5,430 nucleotides of DNA from assembly GCA_903927605.1 (NCBI GenBank), contig CAIYNT010000039.1, positions 1 through 5,430 on the forward strand. The letters run 5' to 3'. Position 1 is the stretch's first letter; every line of letters starts with the position of its first letter. The translations under genes were made by a program, and so were the position numbers. Source of the DNA: an uncultured Holophagaceae bacterium. Its GTDB lineage: Bacteria > Acidobacteriota > Holophagae > Holophagales > Holophagaceae. This document shows, piece after piece, positions 1-5,357 of the stretch. The notes below the pieces were generated by a model. That model saw only the letters and a program-made list of their open reading frames with translations, searched no databases and had not been told where the DNA came from.

Positions 1-136
1 GGGTGGTGTCGGCACCCATCTGTGCAATCGCCTTGATCACCGGCAGGGCCCGGGTGCCCAGGGCAGCAAGGCCAAGGGTGGGGGCGCGGCATCTGCGTCA
101 TCTGTGGACCGCTTTCAGGCTGAAGCTGGCCGATAA
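1..136. other. Left-edge stretch, no identifiable gene
   Basis: No gene can be assigned here. On the plus strand one frame is open from the left edge to a TAA at 134-136 and would give a C-terminal tail rich in Gly, Ala, Ser and Lys, ending in VDRFQAEAGR. On the minus strand a frame is open from position 97 down to 1 and reads LGLAALGTRALPVIKAIAQ, which has high G/C at third positions and an amphipathic, protein-like pattern. It lacks a good start: GTG at 40-38 or ATG at 18-16, neither with a strong ribosome binding site. The two readings exclude each other as coding sequence. Either could be the end of a gene lying mostly outside the window, or a decayed remnant. Confidence 0.25.
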
Positions 137-146
137 TCGGGCAATC

Positions 147-152
147 TTATAT
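147..152 (+). promoter_or_regulatory. Possible -10 box (TTATAT) of the HNH gene
   Basis: TTATAT lies 9 nt before the ATG at 161. If it is a real -10 element, transcription would begin about 1-3 nt before that ATG and the message would be nearly leaderless, which would fit the absence of a ribosome binding site. No good -35 hexamer is seen about 17 nt upstream, so this is weak. Confidence 0.2.
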
Positions 153-160
153 CAGCGAGC

Positions 161-454
161 ATGGAACGCTCAAATGGCCGAAGGGTGGTGAAGTTCCGCA
201 TGGAGCTTTCTGAAGAGGATGGGGTTGGCCGCACTCCCGATTTTGCTTTGAAGCACCAGCGGATGATCCCGAGTCGTGTAAAACAAGACGTATGGAAGCG
301 TGACGAGGGTAGGTGCGTCCTATGCGGAGAGCAAAAAAATCTTCACTTCGACCATGAGATCCCATTCGCCAAAGGCGGATCATCACTTGTGGCCGAGAAT
401 GTACGCCTCCTCTGTGCCAAGCACAACCTCGCCAAAAGCGACAAAATCGAGTGA
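161..454 (+). CDS. HNH endonuclease domain protein, possibly 5'-truncated
   Basis: A small protein (97 aa from this start) with a complete HNH nuclease core in its C-terminal half. Two zinc-ligand pairs are visible, C52/C55 (CVLC) and C85/H88 (LCAKHN). The DH motif is D64-H65 (LHFDHEIP), followed by GG at 72-73, N80 and H88. This order (CxxC, DHxxP, GG, N, CxxHN, K) is typical of HNH endonucleases, which cut DNA with a single metal ion. The segment IPSRVKQDVWKRDEGRC just before the core is also typical. The start is uncertain: ATG 161 has no clear ribosome binding site, ATG 200 and ATG 263 are in frame, and the frame is closed by TAA at 134-136. As I remember them, relatives with this core often have a longer N-terminal part, so this may be a 3' remnant. 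The gene is AT-richer than its neighbours (codons such as GTA, AAA, CAA), which suggests transfer. The biological role is unknown. Confidence 0.75.
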   Translation: MERSNGRRVVKFRMELSEEDGVGRTPDFALKHQRMIPSRVKQDVWKRDEGRCVLCGEQKNLHFDHEIPFAKGGSSLVAENVRLLCAKHNLAKSDKIE

Positions 455-469
455 CATCTTCAGGCTTTT

Positions 470-493
470 CTTGGTGTCTTGGTGCCTTGGTGG
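470..493. repeat. 8-bp tandem repeat CTTGGTGN x3
   Basis: Three adjacent copies of CTTGGTG plus a variable base (T, C, G) occupy the gap between the HNH gene and pyrC. They are preceded by a T-rich segment (cttttc) and followed by another (tttgcttttcc). Translated on the minus strand, the block gives peptides such as TTKAPRHQ and HQGTKTPRK. I recall near-identical peptides at the ends of spurious predicted proteins in several environmental bacteria, so this is probably one copy of a dispersed intergenic repeat. The family assignment is from memory; the tandem repeat itself is directly visible. Confidence 0.7.
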
Positions 494-522
494 TTTGCTT
501 TTCCTGATCCACAGAATTTCCC

Positions 523-526
523 GGAG
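523..526 (+). promoter_or_regulatory. Ribosome binding site setting the pyrC start
   Basis: GGAG lies 6 nt before ATG 533. An in-frame upstream start at 479 would add 18 residues (MVPWWFAFPDPQ...) translated from the CTTGGTG repeat region and has no comparable site. The start is therefore placed at 533, where the protein begins MSLLVKNVRL as expected for the family. Confidence 0.8.
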
Positions 527-532
527 CCTCCC

Positions 533-1825
533 ATGTCCCTCCTCGTGAAGAATGTCCGCCTGATTGATCCTGCGCAGCAGCTGGACGAGCCAGGGGCCTT
601 GCTGGTGGTGGACGGGAAGGTCCTGGCCATCGGGACGGAGGTGGCCACCCATCCGCTGGCAGCCGCCGCCGAAGTGCTGGATGGTGGGGGCGCTGTGCTT
701 GCCCCAGGGTTCGTGGATCTGCATGTGCACTTCCGCGATCCGGGGCAGACCCGCAAGGAGAGCATCGAGACCGGCAGCCGGGCGGCGGTGGCGGGTGGCT
801 TCACCTCGGTGTGCGCCATGGCCAACACCAAGCCCGTGAACGACAACGTGGCCATCACGGAGATGATGCTGGCCCGGGCCGCTAAGGTTGACCTGTGCCG
901 CTACTTCCCCATCGGGACCGTGAGCCGCGAGATGAAGGGCGAGGAACTGGCCGACATGGGCACGATGAAGACCGCGGGTTGTGTGGCCTTCTCCGATGAC
1001 GGCATGCCCATCACCAACGCCTCGCTCATGCGCCGGGCGCTGGAATACACCCGCTGGCTCGGCGTTCCCGTGGTTGCCCATGAAGAGGACCGGGATCTGT
1101 TCGGCAAGGGCTACATGCACGAGGGTACCGTGAGCGCCTCCCTGGGCTGCCTGGGCATCCCCGCGGCCTCCGAAGAGGCCATGGTGGCGAGAGACATTGT
1201 GCTGGCGGAACACACGGGCGGGCACCTGCATCTTGCCCATCTCAGCACCCAGGGATCGATGCGCATGGCTCGCGAGGCGAAGGCCCGAGGCCTGAATGTC
1301 ACCTGCGAGGTCACACCCCACCACTTCGCGCTGTCGGACAAAGAATTGATGAAGTTCGACAGCGACTACAAGATGAACCCTCCGCTTCGGTCGGAGGCCG
1401 ACATCCAGGCCCTGCTGGAGGGCATCGCGGATGGTACCGTGGACGCCATCGCCACGGACCACGCCCCCCATGCCTGGGACGACAAGGAGGTGGAGCTGCC
1501 CAGTGCGGCCTTCGGCGTCATCGGCCTGGAGACCGCCCTGCCCCTCACCCTGGAGCTGCTGGTGAACCGCAAGGTGATCAGCCTCGCCAAGGCCATGAGC
1601 CTGCTCGCCGCGGAACCCGCCAAGGTCTTCCACCTCGACCGCCAGGGCCTTGGCAGTCTCAAGCCCGGCGCCCCCGCCGACTTCGTGCTGTTCGACCCCA
1701 ACGCCAAGGTCCAGGTAGACCGCGCCTTCATTCAGTCCAAATCCTACAACACGCCCTTCAAAGGCTGGAGCCTGCCCGGCAAGGTCCTCGGCACCTGGGT
1801 GAACGGCAAGCGGGTGTGGGGCTGA
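533..1825 (+). CDS. pyrC: Dihydroorotase (class I)
   Basis: Cytosolic dihydroorotase, the third step of de novo pyrimidine synthesis, interconverting N-carbamoyl-L-aspartate and L-dihydroorotate. The protein is 430 aa, the usual length for bacterial class I enzymes, and belongs to the amidohydrolase superfamily. The N-terminal beta region (1-60) is followed by the TIM-barrel metal motif DLHVHFRDPG, giving ligands H64 and H66. Next come FSDDG with D155/D156 (class I enzymes use Asp here instead of a carboxylated Lys), H183 (VVAHEED), H236 (HLAHLST), the MNPPLR substrate loop near 281-286, and catalytic D309 in ATDHAPH. The C-terminal part (KPGAPADFVLFDP, then the SYNTPF...GWSLPGKV segment) restores the beta sandwich. 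All catalytic residues are intact, so the enzyme should be active. It is the first gene of the tightly spaced plus-strand run, and the next gene overlaps its last codons. No pyrimidine attenuator is visible in the 78-nt gap upstream. Confidence 0.97.
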   Translation: MSLLVKNVRLIDPAQQLDEPGALLVVDGKVLAIGTEVATHPLAAAAEVLDGGGAVLAPGFVDLHVHFRDPGQTRKESIETGSRAAVAGGFTSVCAMANTKPVNDNVAITEMMLARAAKVDLCRYFPIGTVSREMKGEELADMGTMKTAGCVAFSDDGMPITNASLMRRALEYTRWLGVPVVAHEEDRDLFGKGYMHEGTVSASLGCLGIPAASEEAMVARDIVLAEHTGGHLHLAHLSTQGSMRMAREAKARGLNVTCEVTPHHFALSDKELMKFDSDYKMNPPLRSEADIQALLEGIADGTVDAIATDHAPHAWDDKEVELPSAAFGVIGLETALPLTLELLVNRKVISLAKAMSLLAAEPAKVFHLDRQGLGSLKPGAPADFVLFDPNAKVQVDRAFIQSKSYNTPFKGWSLPGKVLGTWVNGKRVWG

Positions 1826-2889
1826 AGCAGGTTCATCCCTTGCGCACTCCCCATTCCACTCCACCACCTCCAGGCACTGCGCTCTCTGTGGCGGACGGGA
1901 TCCGGTGGATCCGGTTGCCCCTGCCCTTCGCCCTGAACCATGTCAACCTCTGGCTCCTCCAGGATCGGGATGGCTGGGCCATCGTGGATACGGGCTACGG
2001 AATTCCCGAAGCCCAGGAGCACTGGGACACCCTTCTACAGGAGCTCGGGCAGCCCATCACGAGGATCCTGGTGACTCACTGCCATCCGGACCATGTGGGC
2101 TTGGCCGCCTGGCTCCAGGAGCGCACCGGCGCCCCTATGACCATGACTTTGGGAGAGTTCTATGGGGCCCAGCTTTACTGGCATGGGTCTGGCCGCTCCT
2201 GGAAGCAGGACGCCCTGGACCAATTCCGCCTCCACGGGCTGGCCCGGGATTGGCTGGAGGCCATTAATGCGGGCCCCGACACCTACCGTGCGGGCGTTCC
2301 CAACCTGCCCCGCCACTTCCAGCGGATGCTGGAGGGCGATCGACTGGAGATTGGTGGCCATACCTGGACGGTGCATGTGGGGCACGGGCATAGCCCCGAA
2401 CATGCTGGATTGCACTGCGAAGAAGCGGGCGTCTTCATCTCCGGGGACATGGTGCTGCCTACCATCACCACCAATATCAGCGTGCAAGCCGTGTCGCCCA
2501 AGGATGACCCCCTGGCGCGGTACTTGGCCTCCCTGGATCGCTTCCGATCCATTCCCGATGAAACTCTGGTGCTGCCTTCCCACGGGCGGCCCTTCCTGGG
2601 TCTGCATCAACGCCTGGATGCCCTCGGGAACCATCATGCGGATCGGCTCCGGGTCCTGGAAGCAGCCTGCCGGGAAGCCCACTCCGCTGCCGACATCCTG
2701 GGAGAACTGTTTGACCGGCCCCTGGACGGGCACCAGATCATTTTCGCCATGGGCGAGGCCATCGCTCATCTGAACCATCTTGAACATCAGGGTCGGCTGA
2801 GAAGTAGGCTAGGTTCCGATGGAATTCTGCGGTTCCAAGCCATGCGTCAAGACTCGACAAAACAGGTGAAGACGCCCATCCATTCATGA
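1816..2889 (+). CDS. Metallo-beta-lactamase-fold hydrolase with C-terminal helical domain
   Basis: A metal-dependent hydrolase of the MBL superfamily (357 aa from GTG 1816); its substrate cannot be told from the sequence. The fold's metal motifs are complete: THCHPDH at 87-93 (H88, H90, D92, H93), H192 in GHGHSPEH, D211 in ISGDMVLP and H256 in PSHGRP. The domain opens with LNHVNLWLLQD and WAIVDTGYG (residues 40-62). An insert of about 60 residues (110-170), rich in aromatics and Leu, lies between the first and second metal motifs. The C-terminal part (about 275-345, with ADILGELFDRPLDGHQIIFAMGEAIAHLNHLEHQGRL) looks like the winged-helix tail of LACTB2-like hydrolases. The GTG 1816 start overlaps pyrC by 10 nt and suggests translational coupling. 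TTG 1840 and GTG 1888 (giving MADGIRWIRLPLPF) are in-frame alternatives; the Pro-rich residues 7-20 may not be translated. It is probably co-transcribed with pyrC without a known pathway link. The fold is sure, the start is not. Confidence 0.9.
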   Translation: MGLKQVHPLRTPHSTPPPPGTALSVADGIRWIRLPLPFALNHVNLWLLQDRDGWAIVDTGYGIPEAQEHWDTLLQELGQPITRILVTHCHPDHVGLAAWLQERTGAPMTMTLGEFYGAQLYWHGSGRSWKQDALDQFRLHGLARDWLEAINAGPDTYRAGVPNLPRHFQRMLEGDRLEIGGHTWTVHVGHGHSPEHAGLHCEEAGVFISGDMVLPTITTNISVQAVSPKDDPLARYLASLDRFRSIPDETLVLPSHGRPFLGLHQRLDALGNHHADRLRVLEAACREAHSAADILGELFDRPLDGHQIIFAMGEAIAHLNHLEHQGRLRSRLGSDGILRFQAMRQDSTKQVKTPIHS

Positions 2890-2918
2890 ACCCAACCGGC
2901 AATCATGGATGTCTCGCC

Positions 2919-2923
2919 AGGAG
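2919..2923 (+). promoter_or_regulatory. Ribosome binding site setting the methyltransferase start
   Basis: AGGAG lies 6 nt before ATG 2930. An upstream in-frame ATG at 2909 would place this site inside the coding region and has no site of its own, so 2930 is preferred. Confidence 0.75.
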
Positions 2924-2929
2924 CACCCC

Positions 2930-3520
2930 ATGGCCTCGACCCTGGACTCACTGAAAATCGAACTGGAACAGTTCGGCCAATCGAACGACAAGGTTCACAC
3001 GGAGCGAGGGCTCCGTATGCTCAACATCACCCGGGACACAGGGGAATTCCTGGCCGTGCTGGTGCGGGCCATGCAGGCCCAGCGCATTCTGGAGATCGGG
3101 ACTTCTAATGGCTACTCGACGCTTTGGCTGGCAGAAGCCGCACGAGACATTGGTGGCGTGGTTACAACGGTGGAACGGTCTGACTCCAAGGTCCCGTTGG
3201 CCAGGGAGACCTTCACTCGCTCGGGCCTGTCGGACTGCATCCAGTTGGTGCATGAGGATGCGAGAGGCATGCTCAGCCACTCGGAGGCTGACACTTTCGA
3301 CCTGGTGTTCCTCGATTCGGAGCGACACGAGTACCTGGGCTGGTGGCCCCAACTGAGGCGCGTGATCCGGCCTGGGGGCCTGCTGGTGGTGGACAACGCC
3401 ACCTCGCATCCGGACCAGATGGCGCCCTTCATGGATCTGGTTAACAGGGACCCCACCTTCACCACCTGCCTGGCCACCGTCGGCAATGGCGAGTTCATGG
3501 CTGTCAAAGCACAGGCATAA
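2930..3520 (+). CDS. Class I SAM-dependent O-methyltransferase-like protein
   Basis: A 196-aa protein with a class I (Rossmann-like) S-adenosylmethionine methyltransferase fold, most like the small catechol/caffeoyl-type O-methyltransferases. Helical residues 1-50 precede motif I, RILEIGTSNGYSTLWLA (E55, G57, S59, G61), the SAM-binding loop. VTTVERSD (E82) is the acidic end of strand 2, binding the ribose. HEDA (D110) contacts the adenine. FDLVFLDSERHEYLGWW (D129) is the motif IV region, and RPGGLLVVDN (D155, N156) provides the likely metal-ligand pair. The C-terminus ends with the usual strand NGEFMAVK. All key positions are present and the length is normal. The substrate is unknown: small phenolic compounds are typical of the family, but nothing here confirms that. 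The gene follows the metallo-hydrolase after 40 nt on the same strand and is probably in the same transcript. Confidence 0.88.
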   Translation: MASTLDSLKIELEQFGQSNDKVHTERGLRMLNITRDTGEFLAVLVRAMQAQRILEIGTSNGYSTLWLAEAARDIGGVVTTVERSDSKVPLARETFTRSGLSDCIQLVHEDARGMLSHSEADTFDLVFLDSERHEYLGWWPQLRRVIRPGGLLVVDNATSHPDQMAPFMDLVNRDPTFTTCLATVGNGEFMAVKAQA

Positions 3521-3539
3521 ACCAAACCCACGATGCCTG
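3512..3539 (+). other. Weak inverted repeat at the methyltransferase 3' end
   Basis: CAGGCAT (3512-3518) and ATGCCTG (3533-3539) form a perfect 7-bp stem with a 14-nt loop around the stop codon. No T-run follows, so it is not a standard terminator. It could slow 3' exonucleases or be chance. Confidence 0.3.
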
Positions 3540-3573
3540 ACCTGTGAGAATCGGCTCTTCTGCGAGGTGTTTC

Positions 3574-3942
3574 ATGTCCGGCCTCTCTCCCAAATTACTG
3601 GTCTCTGCCTGGGTGGCTGCCTTCAACCGCCAGGATGTGGATGCGTTGGCGGACATGTACGCTGAGGATGCTGTGAACCATCAGGTAGCCGAGGTGCCGG
3701 TGGCCGGCCGGGATGCGATCCGGGCCATGTTCGCTGCGGGCTTCGCGGCGGCGAACATGGTGTGCCTCGTAGAGAACCTCTTCGAGGATGGGGAGTGGGC
3801 CATCCTCGAGTGGCGGGATCCGCTGGGTCTACGCGGCTGCGGCTTCTTCCAAGTGGTGGATGGGCGCATTAAATTCCAGCGCGGCTACTGGGACAAGCTC
3901 ACCTTTCTCCGACAGCACGGATTGCCCGTACCGATGGACTGA
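3574..3942 (+). CDS. SnoaL-like / NTF2-fold protein
   Basis: A 122-aa protein of the SnoaL-like polyketide cyclase / NTF2 superfamily, small cone-shaped alpha+beta domains used as isomerases, hydrolases or ligand carriers. The typical layout is visible. Helix 1 contains VSAWVAAFNRQDVDALADMYAED (10-32), with the family pattern W..AFN..D...L...Y..DA. NHQ at 35-37 and a GRDAIRAMF helix (45-53) follow. Then come the strands ENLFEDGEWAILEWRDP (67-83) and GCGFFQVVDGRIKFQRGYWD (88-107). Conserved polar residues of the pocket (D32, H36, W80, D107) are present, but no specific reaction can be assigned. ATG 3574 is chosen because GAGGTG at 3564-3569 precedes it closely; GTG 3544 in the same frame has no such site. 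The gene lies 53 nt after the methyltransferase and ends 3 nt from the stop of the convergent reductase gene. Confidence 0.82.
   Translation: MSGLSPKLLVSAWVAAFNRQDVDALADMYAEDAVNHQVAEVPVAGRDAIRAMFAAGFAAANMVCLVENLFEDGEWAILEWRDPLGLRGCGFFQVVDGRIKFQRGYWDKLTFLRQHGLPVPMD
3725..3760 (+). repeat. Perfect 10-bp inverted repeat inside the SnoaL gene
   Basis: CCATGTTCGC (3725-3734) and GCGAACATGG (3751-3760) are perfect reverse complements separated by 16 nt. A G-T wobble and two G-C pairs could extend the stem inward to 13 bp. It lies within codons for a helix (AMFAAGFAAANM), so protein-coding constraint may partly explain it, but it should fold stably in the mRNA. Confidence 0.55.
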
Positions 3943-3945
3943 GGC

Positions 3946-4989
3946 TTACAGCGTCTTCATGTCCAGCACAAAGCGGTACCGCACGTCGTTCTTCAGCATG
4001 CGCTCGTAGGCCGCATTTACCTGCTGGACCGGGATGAGTTCAATCTCGGAGACGATGCCGTGCTCAGCGCAGAAGTCGAGCATCTCCTGGGTTTCCTGGA
4101 GGCCACCGATGAGCGACCCGCTGAGGGTGCGTCGGCCCATGATCAAGGGGAAGGCGGACACAGGTGTGGGTTCCGGAGGGACGCCCAGCAGCACCATGGC
4201 CCCCTCGATGCGGAGCAGACCCAGGTACTTGTTGTAGTCGTGGGGCGCAGAGATCGTGTCGATGATGAGGTCGAACTGGCCCGCCAGCTTCTTAAAGGTG
4301 GTGTCATCGGACGTCAGACCGAAGTGGTGGGCACCTAGCTTGCGGGCATCGGTCTCCTTGGCTTTCGAGGTGCTGAGCATGGTGACTTCGGCCCCCATGG
4401 CAGCGGCGAGCTTCACCGCCATGTGGCCCAGGCCGCCCAGGCCCACCACGCCCACCTTGTCGCCCTTCTTGGTCTTCCAATGGCGCAGCGGCGAATAGGT
4501 GGTGATGCCCGCGCAGAGCAGCGGTGCGGCGGCAGCGAGATCAAGCTTGGGCGAGATCTTCAGGGTGAAGGCCTCGTCCACCACCACGCTCGACGAATAA
4601 CCGCCGTAGGTGGGCGTCGTGCGGTCCATCTCCGTGCCGTTGTAGCTGAAGGCGGCGCCCTTCTCGCAGAACTGCTCCAAATGGCGCTGGCAACTGGGGC
4701 AAGCGCGGCAACTGTCCACCAGGCAACCCACTCCCGCCAGGTCGCCCACTTTGAAGCCCTTCACATGCGCACCAACAGCGGTGACCCTGCCCACGATCTC
4801 GTGGCCCGGAACCATGGGATAGGTGCTGTTCCCCCACTCATTGCGCACTTGGTGGAGGTCCGAGTGGCAGATGCCGCAATAGGCGATCTCGATCTGGACG
4901 TCGTGGAGTCCCGCATCCCGCCGTTCGACTTGGAAAGGCGCGAGGGGAGAAGTGGCGGAAGCAGCGGCGTAGGCATTGACGGTGGTCAT
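3946..4989 (-). CDS. yahK: Zinc-dependent NADP(H)-type alcohol dehydrogenase / aldehyde reductase, YahK family
   Basis: A 347-aa medium-chain dehydrogenase/reductase of the cinnamyl-alcohol-dehydrogenase/YahK group, reversibly reducing aldehydes to alcohols with NADPH in the cytosol. It closely resembles E. coli YahK (349 aa, from memory), sharing IEIAYCGICHSDLHQVR, VPGHEIVGRV, APLLCAGITTYSPLRHW and ETQEMLDFCAEHGIV. Catalytic zinc ligands are C41, H63 with E64, and C159. The structural zinc site is C94, C97, C100 and C108. The nucleotide-binding loop GLGGLGH spans 183-189. LSTSKAKE at 205-212 follows strand 2, and the Ser/Thr/Lys there favour NADPH over NADH. All functional residues are intact. 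ATG 4989 is preceded by AAGGAG (4995-5000 on the plus strand) with 5-nt spacing, a strong site. The gene converges on the SnoaL gene and diverges from the broken thioredoxin-family gene across a 115-bp control region. The physiological aldehyde is unknown; broad-range detoxification is usual in this group. Confidence 0.95.
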   Translation of the reverse strand: MTTVNAYAAASATSPLAPFQVERRDAGLHDVQIEIAYCGICHSDLHQVRNEWGNSTYPMVPGHEIVGRVTAVGAHVKGFKVGDLAGVGCLVDSCRACPSCQRHLEQFCEKGAAFSYNGTEMDRTTPTYGGYSSSVVVDEAFTLKISPKLDLAAAAPLLCAGITTYSPLRHWKTKKGDKVGVVGLGGLGHMAVKLAAAMGAEVTMLSTSKAKETDARKLGAHHFGLTSDDTTFKKLAGQFDLIIDTISAPHDYNKYLGLLRIEGAMVLLGVPPEPTPVSAFPLIMGRRTLSGSLIGGLQETQEMLDFCAEHGIVSEIELIPVQQVNAAYERMLKNDVRYRFVLDMKTL

Positions 4990-5018
4990 GGGAACTCCTT
5001 GAAGATGGACTTTACACT

Positions 5019-5028
5019 CCCGGCCGGG
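5019..5028. repeat. CCCGGCCGGG palindrome upstream of yahK
   Basis: A perfect 10-bp palindrome 30-39 nt upstream of the yahK start codon, close to where a -10 region or early leader would lie. In GC-rich DNA such a palindrome is not rare; it could be an operator half or chance. Confidence 0.3.
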
Positions 5029-5067
5029 GATCTGGAGGGCATGTCAATCTAATCTAAGGAAACGAAG

Positions 5068-5081
5068 GCTGTCCAGACAGC
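5068..5081. promoter_or_regulatory. Candidate operator: GCTGTC-CA-GACAGC inverted repeat
   Basis: Two perfect 6-bp arms, GCTGTC and GACAGC, flank a CA centre. The symmetry and size suit a dimeric helix-turn-helix repressor such as the TetR family, whose operators often have a TGTC..GACA core. It lies 24-37 nt before the thioredoxin-family ATG and about 80 nt from the yahK ATG, so one protein could control both genes. No regulator gene is in the window. Confidence 0.5.
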
Positions 5082-5104
5082 ATCAAAGGGATATTGGAGG
5101 AGCC

Positions 5105-5290
5105 ATGCCCCAACCTGCCACCCTGCCCGTCATCGATTGGAAGGCCATCTTTGAATCCGGCCTGGACTATGCAGCCTGGCTCGCCGCTGCAGAATCGACC
5201 GAACAGCGCAACAAGATGCAGACCCAGCATCAGGCCGTGACACTGGATCCCGCTGTGGCAGGTTTCCTGACCGCCCTGCCCAGACCCATC
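5105..5290 (+). pseudogene. Thioredoxin-family gene, interrupted after 62 codons by an IS
   Basis: ATG 5105 follows GGAGG/AGGAG at 5096-5102. The first 62 residues (starting MPQPATLPVIDWKAIFESGL, then DYAAWLAAAE and VAGFLTALPRPI) resemble the N-terminal helical part of a thioredoxin-family group whose next segment normally holds the WCGD-type active site. That segment is missing: from 5291 the sequence becomes the end of an insertion sequence. The frame stays open into the IS through the window's right edge (WSSPKFEIQLKG..., then an Arg-rich tail), so a hybrid of at least 108 residues without the redox site could be made. It was probably transcribed divergently from yahK under the same control region. 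The family call rests on the N-terminus only; the rest of the gene should lie beyond the IS. Confidence 0.6.
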
Positions 5291-5325
5291 TGGTCTTCCC
5301 CCAAATTTGAGATCCAATTGAAAGG

Positions 5326-5357
5326 TTCGGGTTCATCCTTACCGAGGAGAACCCGAA
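5326..5357 (+). promoter_or_regulatory. Hairpin burying the OrfA ribosome binding site
   Basis: TTCGGGTTC (5326-5334) pairs perfectly with GAACCCGAA (5349-5357). After a single bulged A (5335), TCCT (5336-5339) pairs with AGGA (5345-5348), closing a 5-nt loop. The transposase ribosome binding site AGGAG (5345-5349) is therefore entirely in the stem, and the start codon 5358 begins right after it. In some insertion sequences (IS10 and IS50 are the known examples) such structures block transposase translation from read-through transcripts. The pairing is seen directly; the function is inferred. Confidence 0.65.

Larger units (their letters stand above)
4990..5104. promoter_or_regulatory. Divergent intergenic control region (yahK / thioredoxin-family gene)
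   Basis: This 115-bp gap separates two divergent start codons and must hold both promoters. It contains the yahK ribosome binding site (4995-5000, minus), a CCCGGCCGGG palindrome (5019-5028), a minus-strand TTGACA (5042-5047 on the plus strand), an AT-richer AATCTAATCTAA stretch (5046-5057), the 6+6 inverted repeat at 5068-5081, and a GGAGGAG ribosome binding site (5096-5102) for the downstream gene. No complete -35/-10 pair with 16-18 nt spacing could be assigned on either strand. Confidence 0.6.

Noticed and set aside
470..493. CRISPR-like array
   Set aside because: Units are 8 bp and directly adjacent with no spacers.
479..532. Upstream start for pyrC adding 18 residues
   Set aside because: The extension is read from the repeat region, lacks a ribosome binding site, and is absent from the expected dihydroorotase N-terminus; ATG 533 has GGAG at proper spacing.
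383..1867. A 494-aa open frame on the minus strand
   Set aside because: It lies opposite pyrC, shows no recognisable domain, and results from the high third-position GC of pyrC; its tail is translated from the CTTGGTG repeat and the HNH gene.
2035..2787. A 250-aa minus-strand open frame
   Set aside because: It is the antisense shadow of the metallo-hydrolase gene, whose metal motifs are all in the plus-strand frame.
3512..3539. Intrinsic terminator after the methyltransferase gene
   Set aside because: The stem is only 7 bp with a 14-nt loop and no T-run follows.
5042..5047. Minus-strand TTGACA as a yahK -35 box
   Set aside because: At 17-nt spacing the next hexamer is GCCGGG, not -10-like, and TGTAAA (5011-5016) is 25 nt away, so no promoter could be called.
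4423..5052. A 209-aa plus-strand open frame
   Set aside because: It is antisense to yahK and runs across its start and ribosome binding site; its His/Ala-rich translation has no domain.
5054..5317. An 87-aa minus-strand open frame
   Set aside because: It spans the control region, the thioredoxin-family gene and the IS boundary on the opposite strand; a shadow frame.
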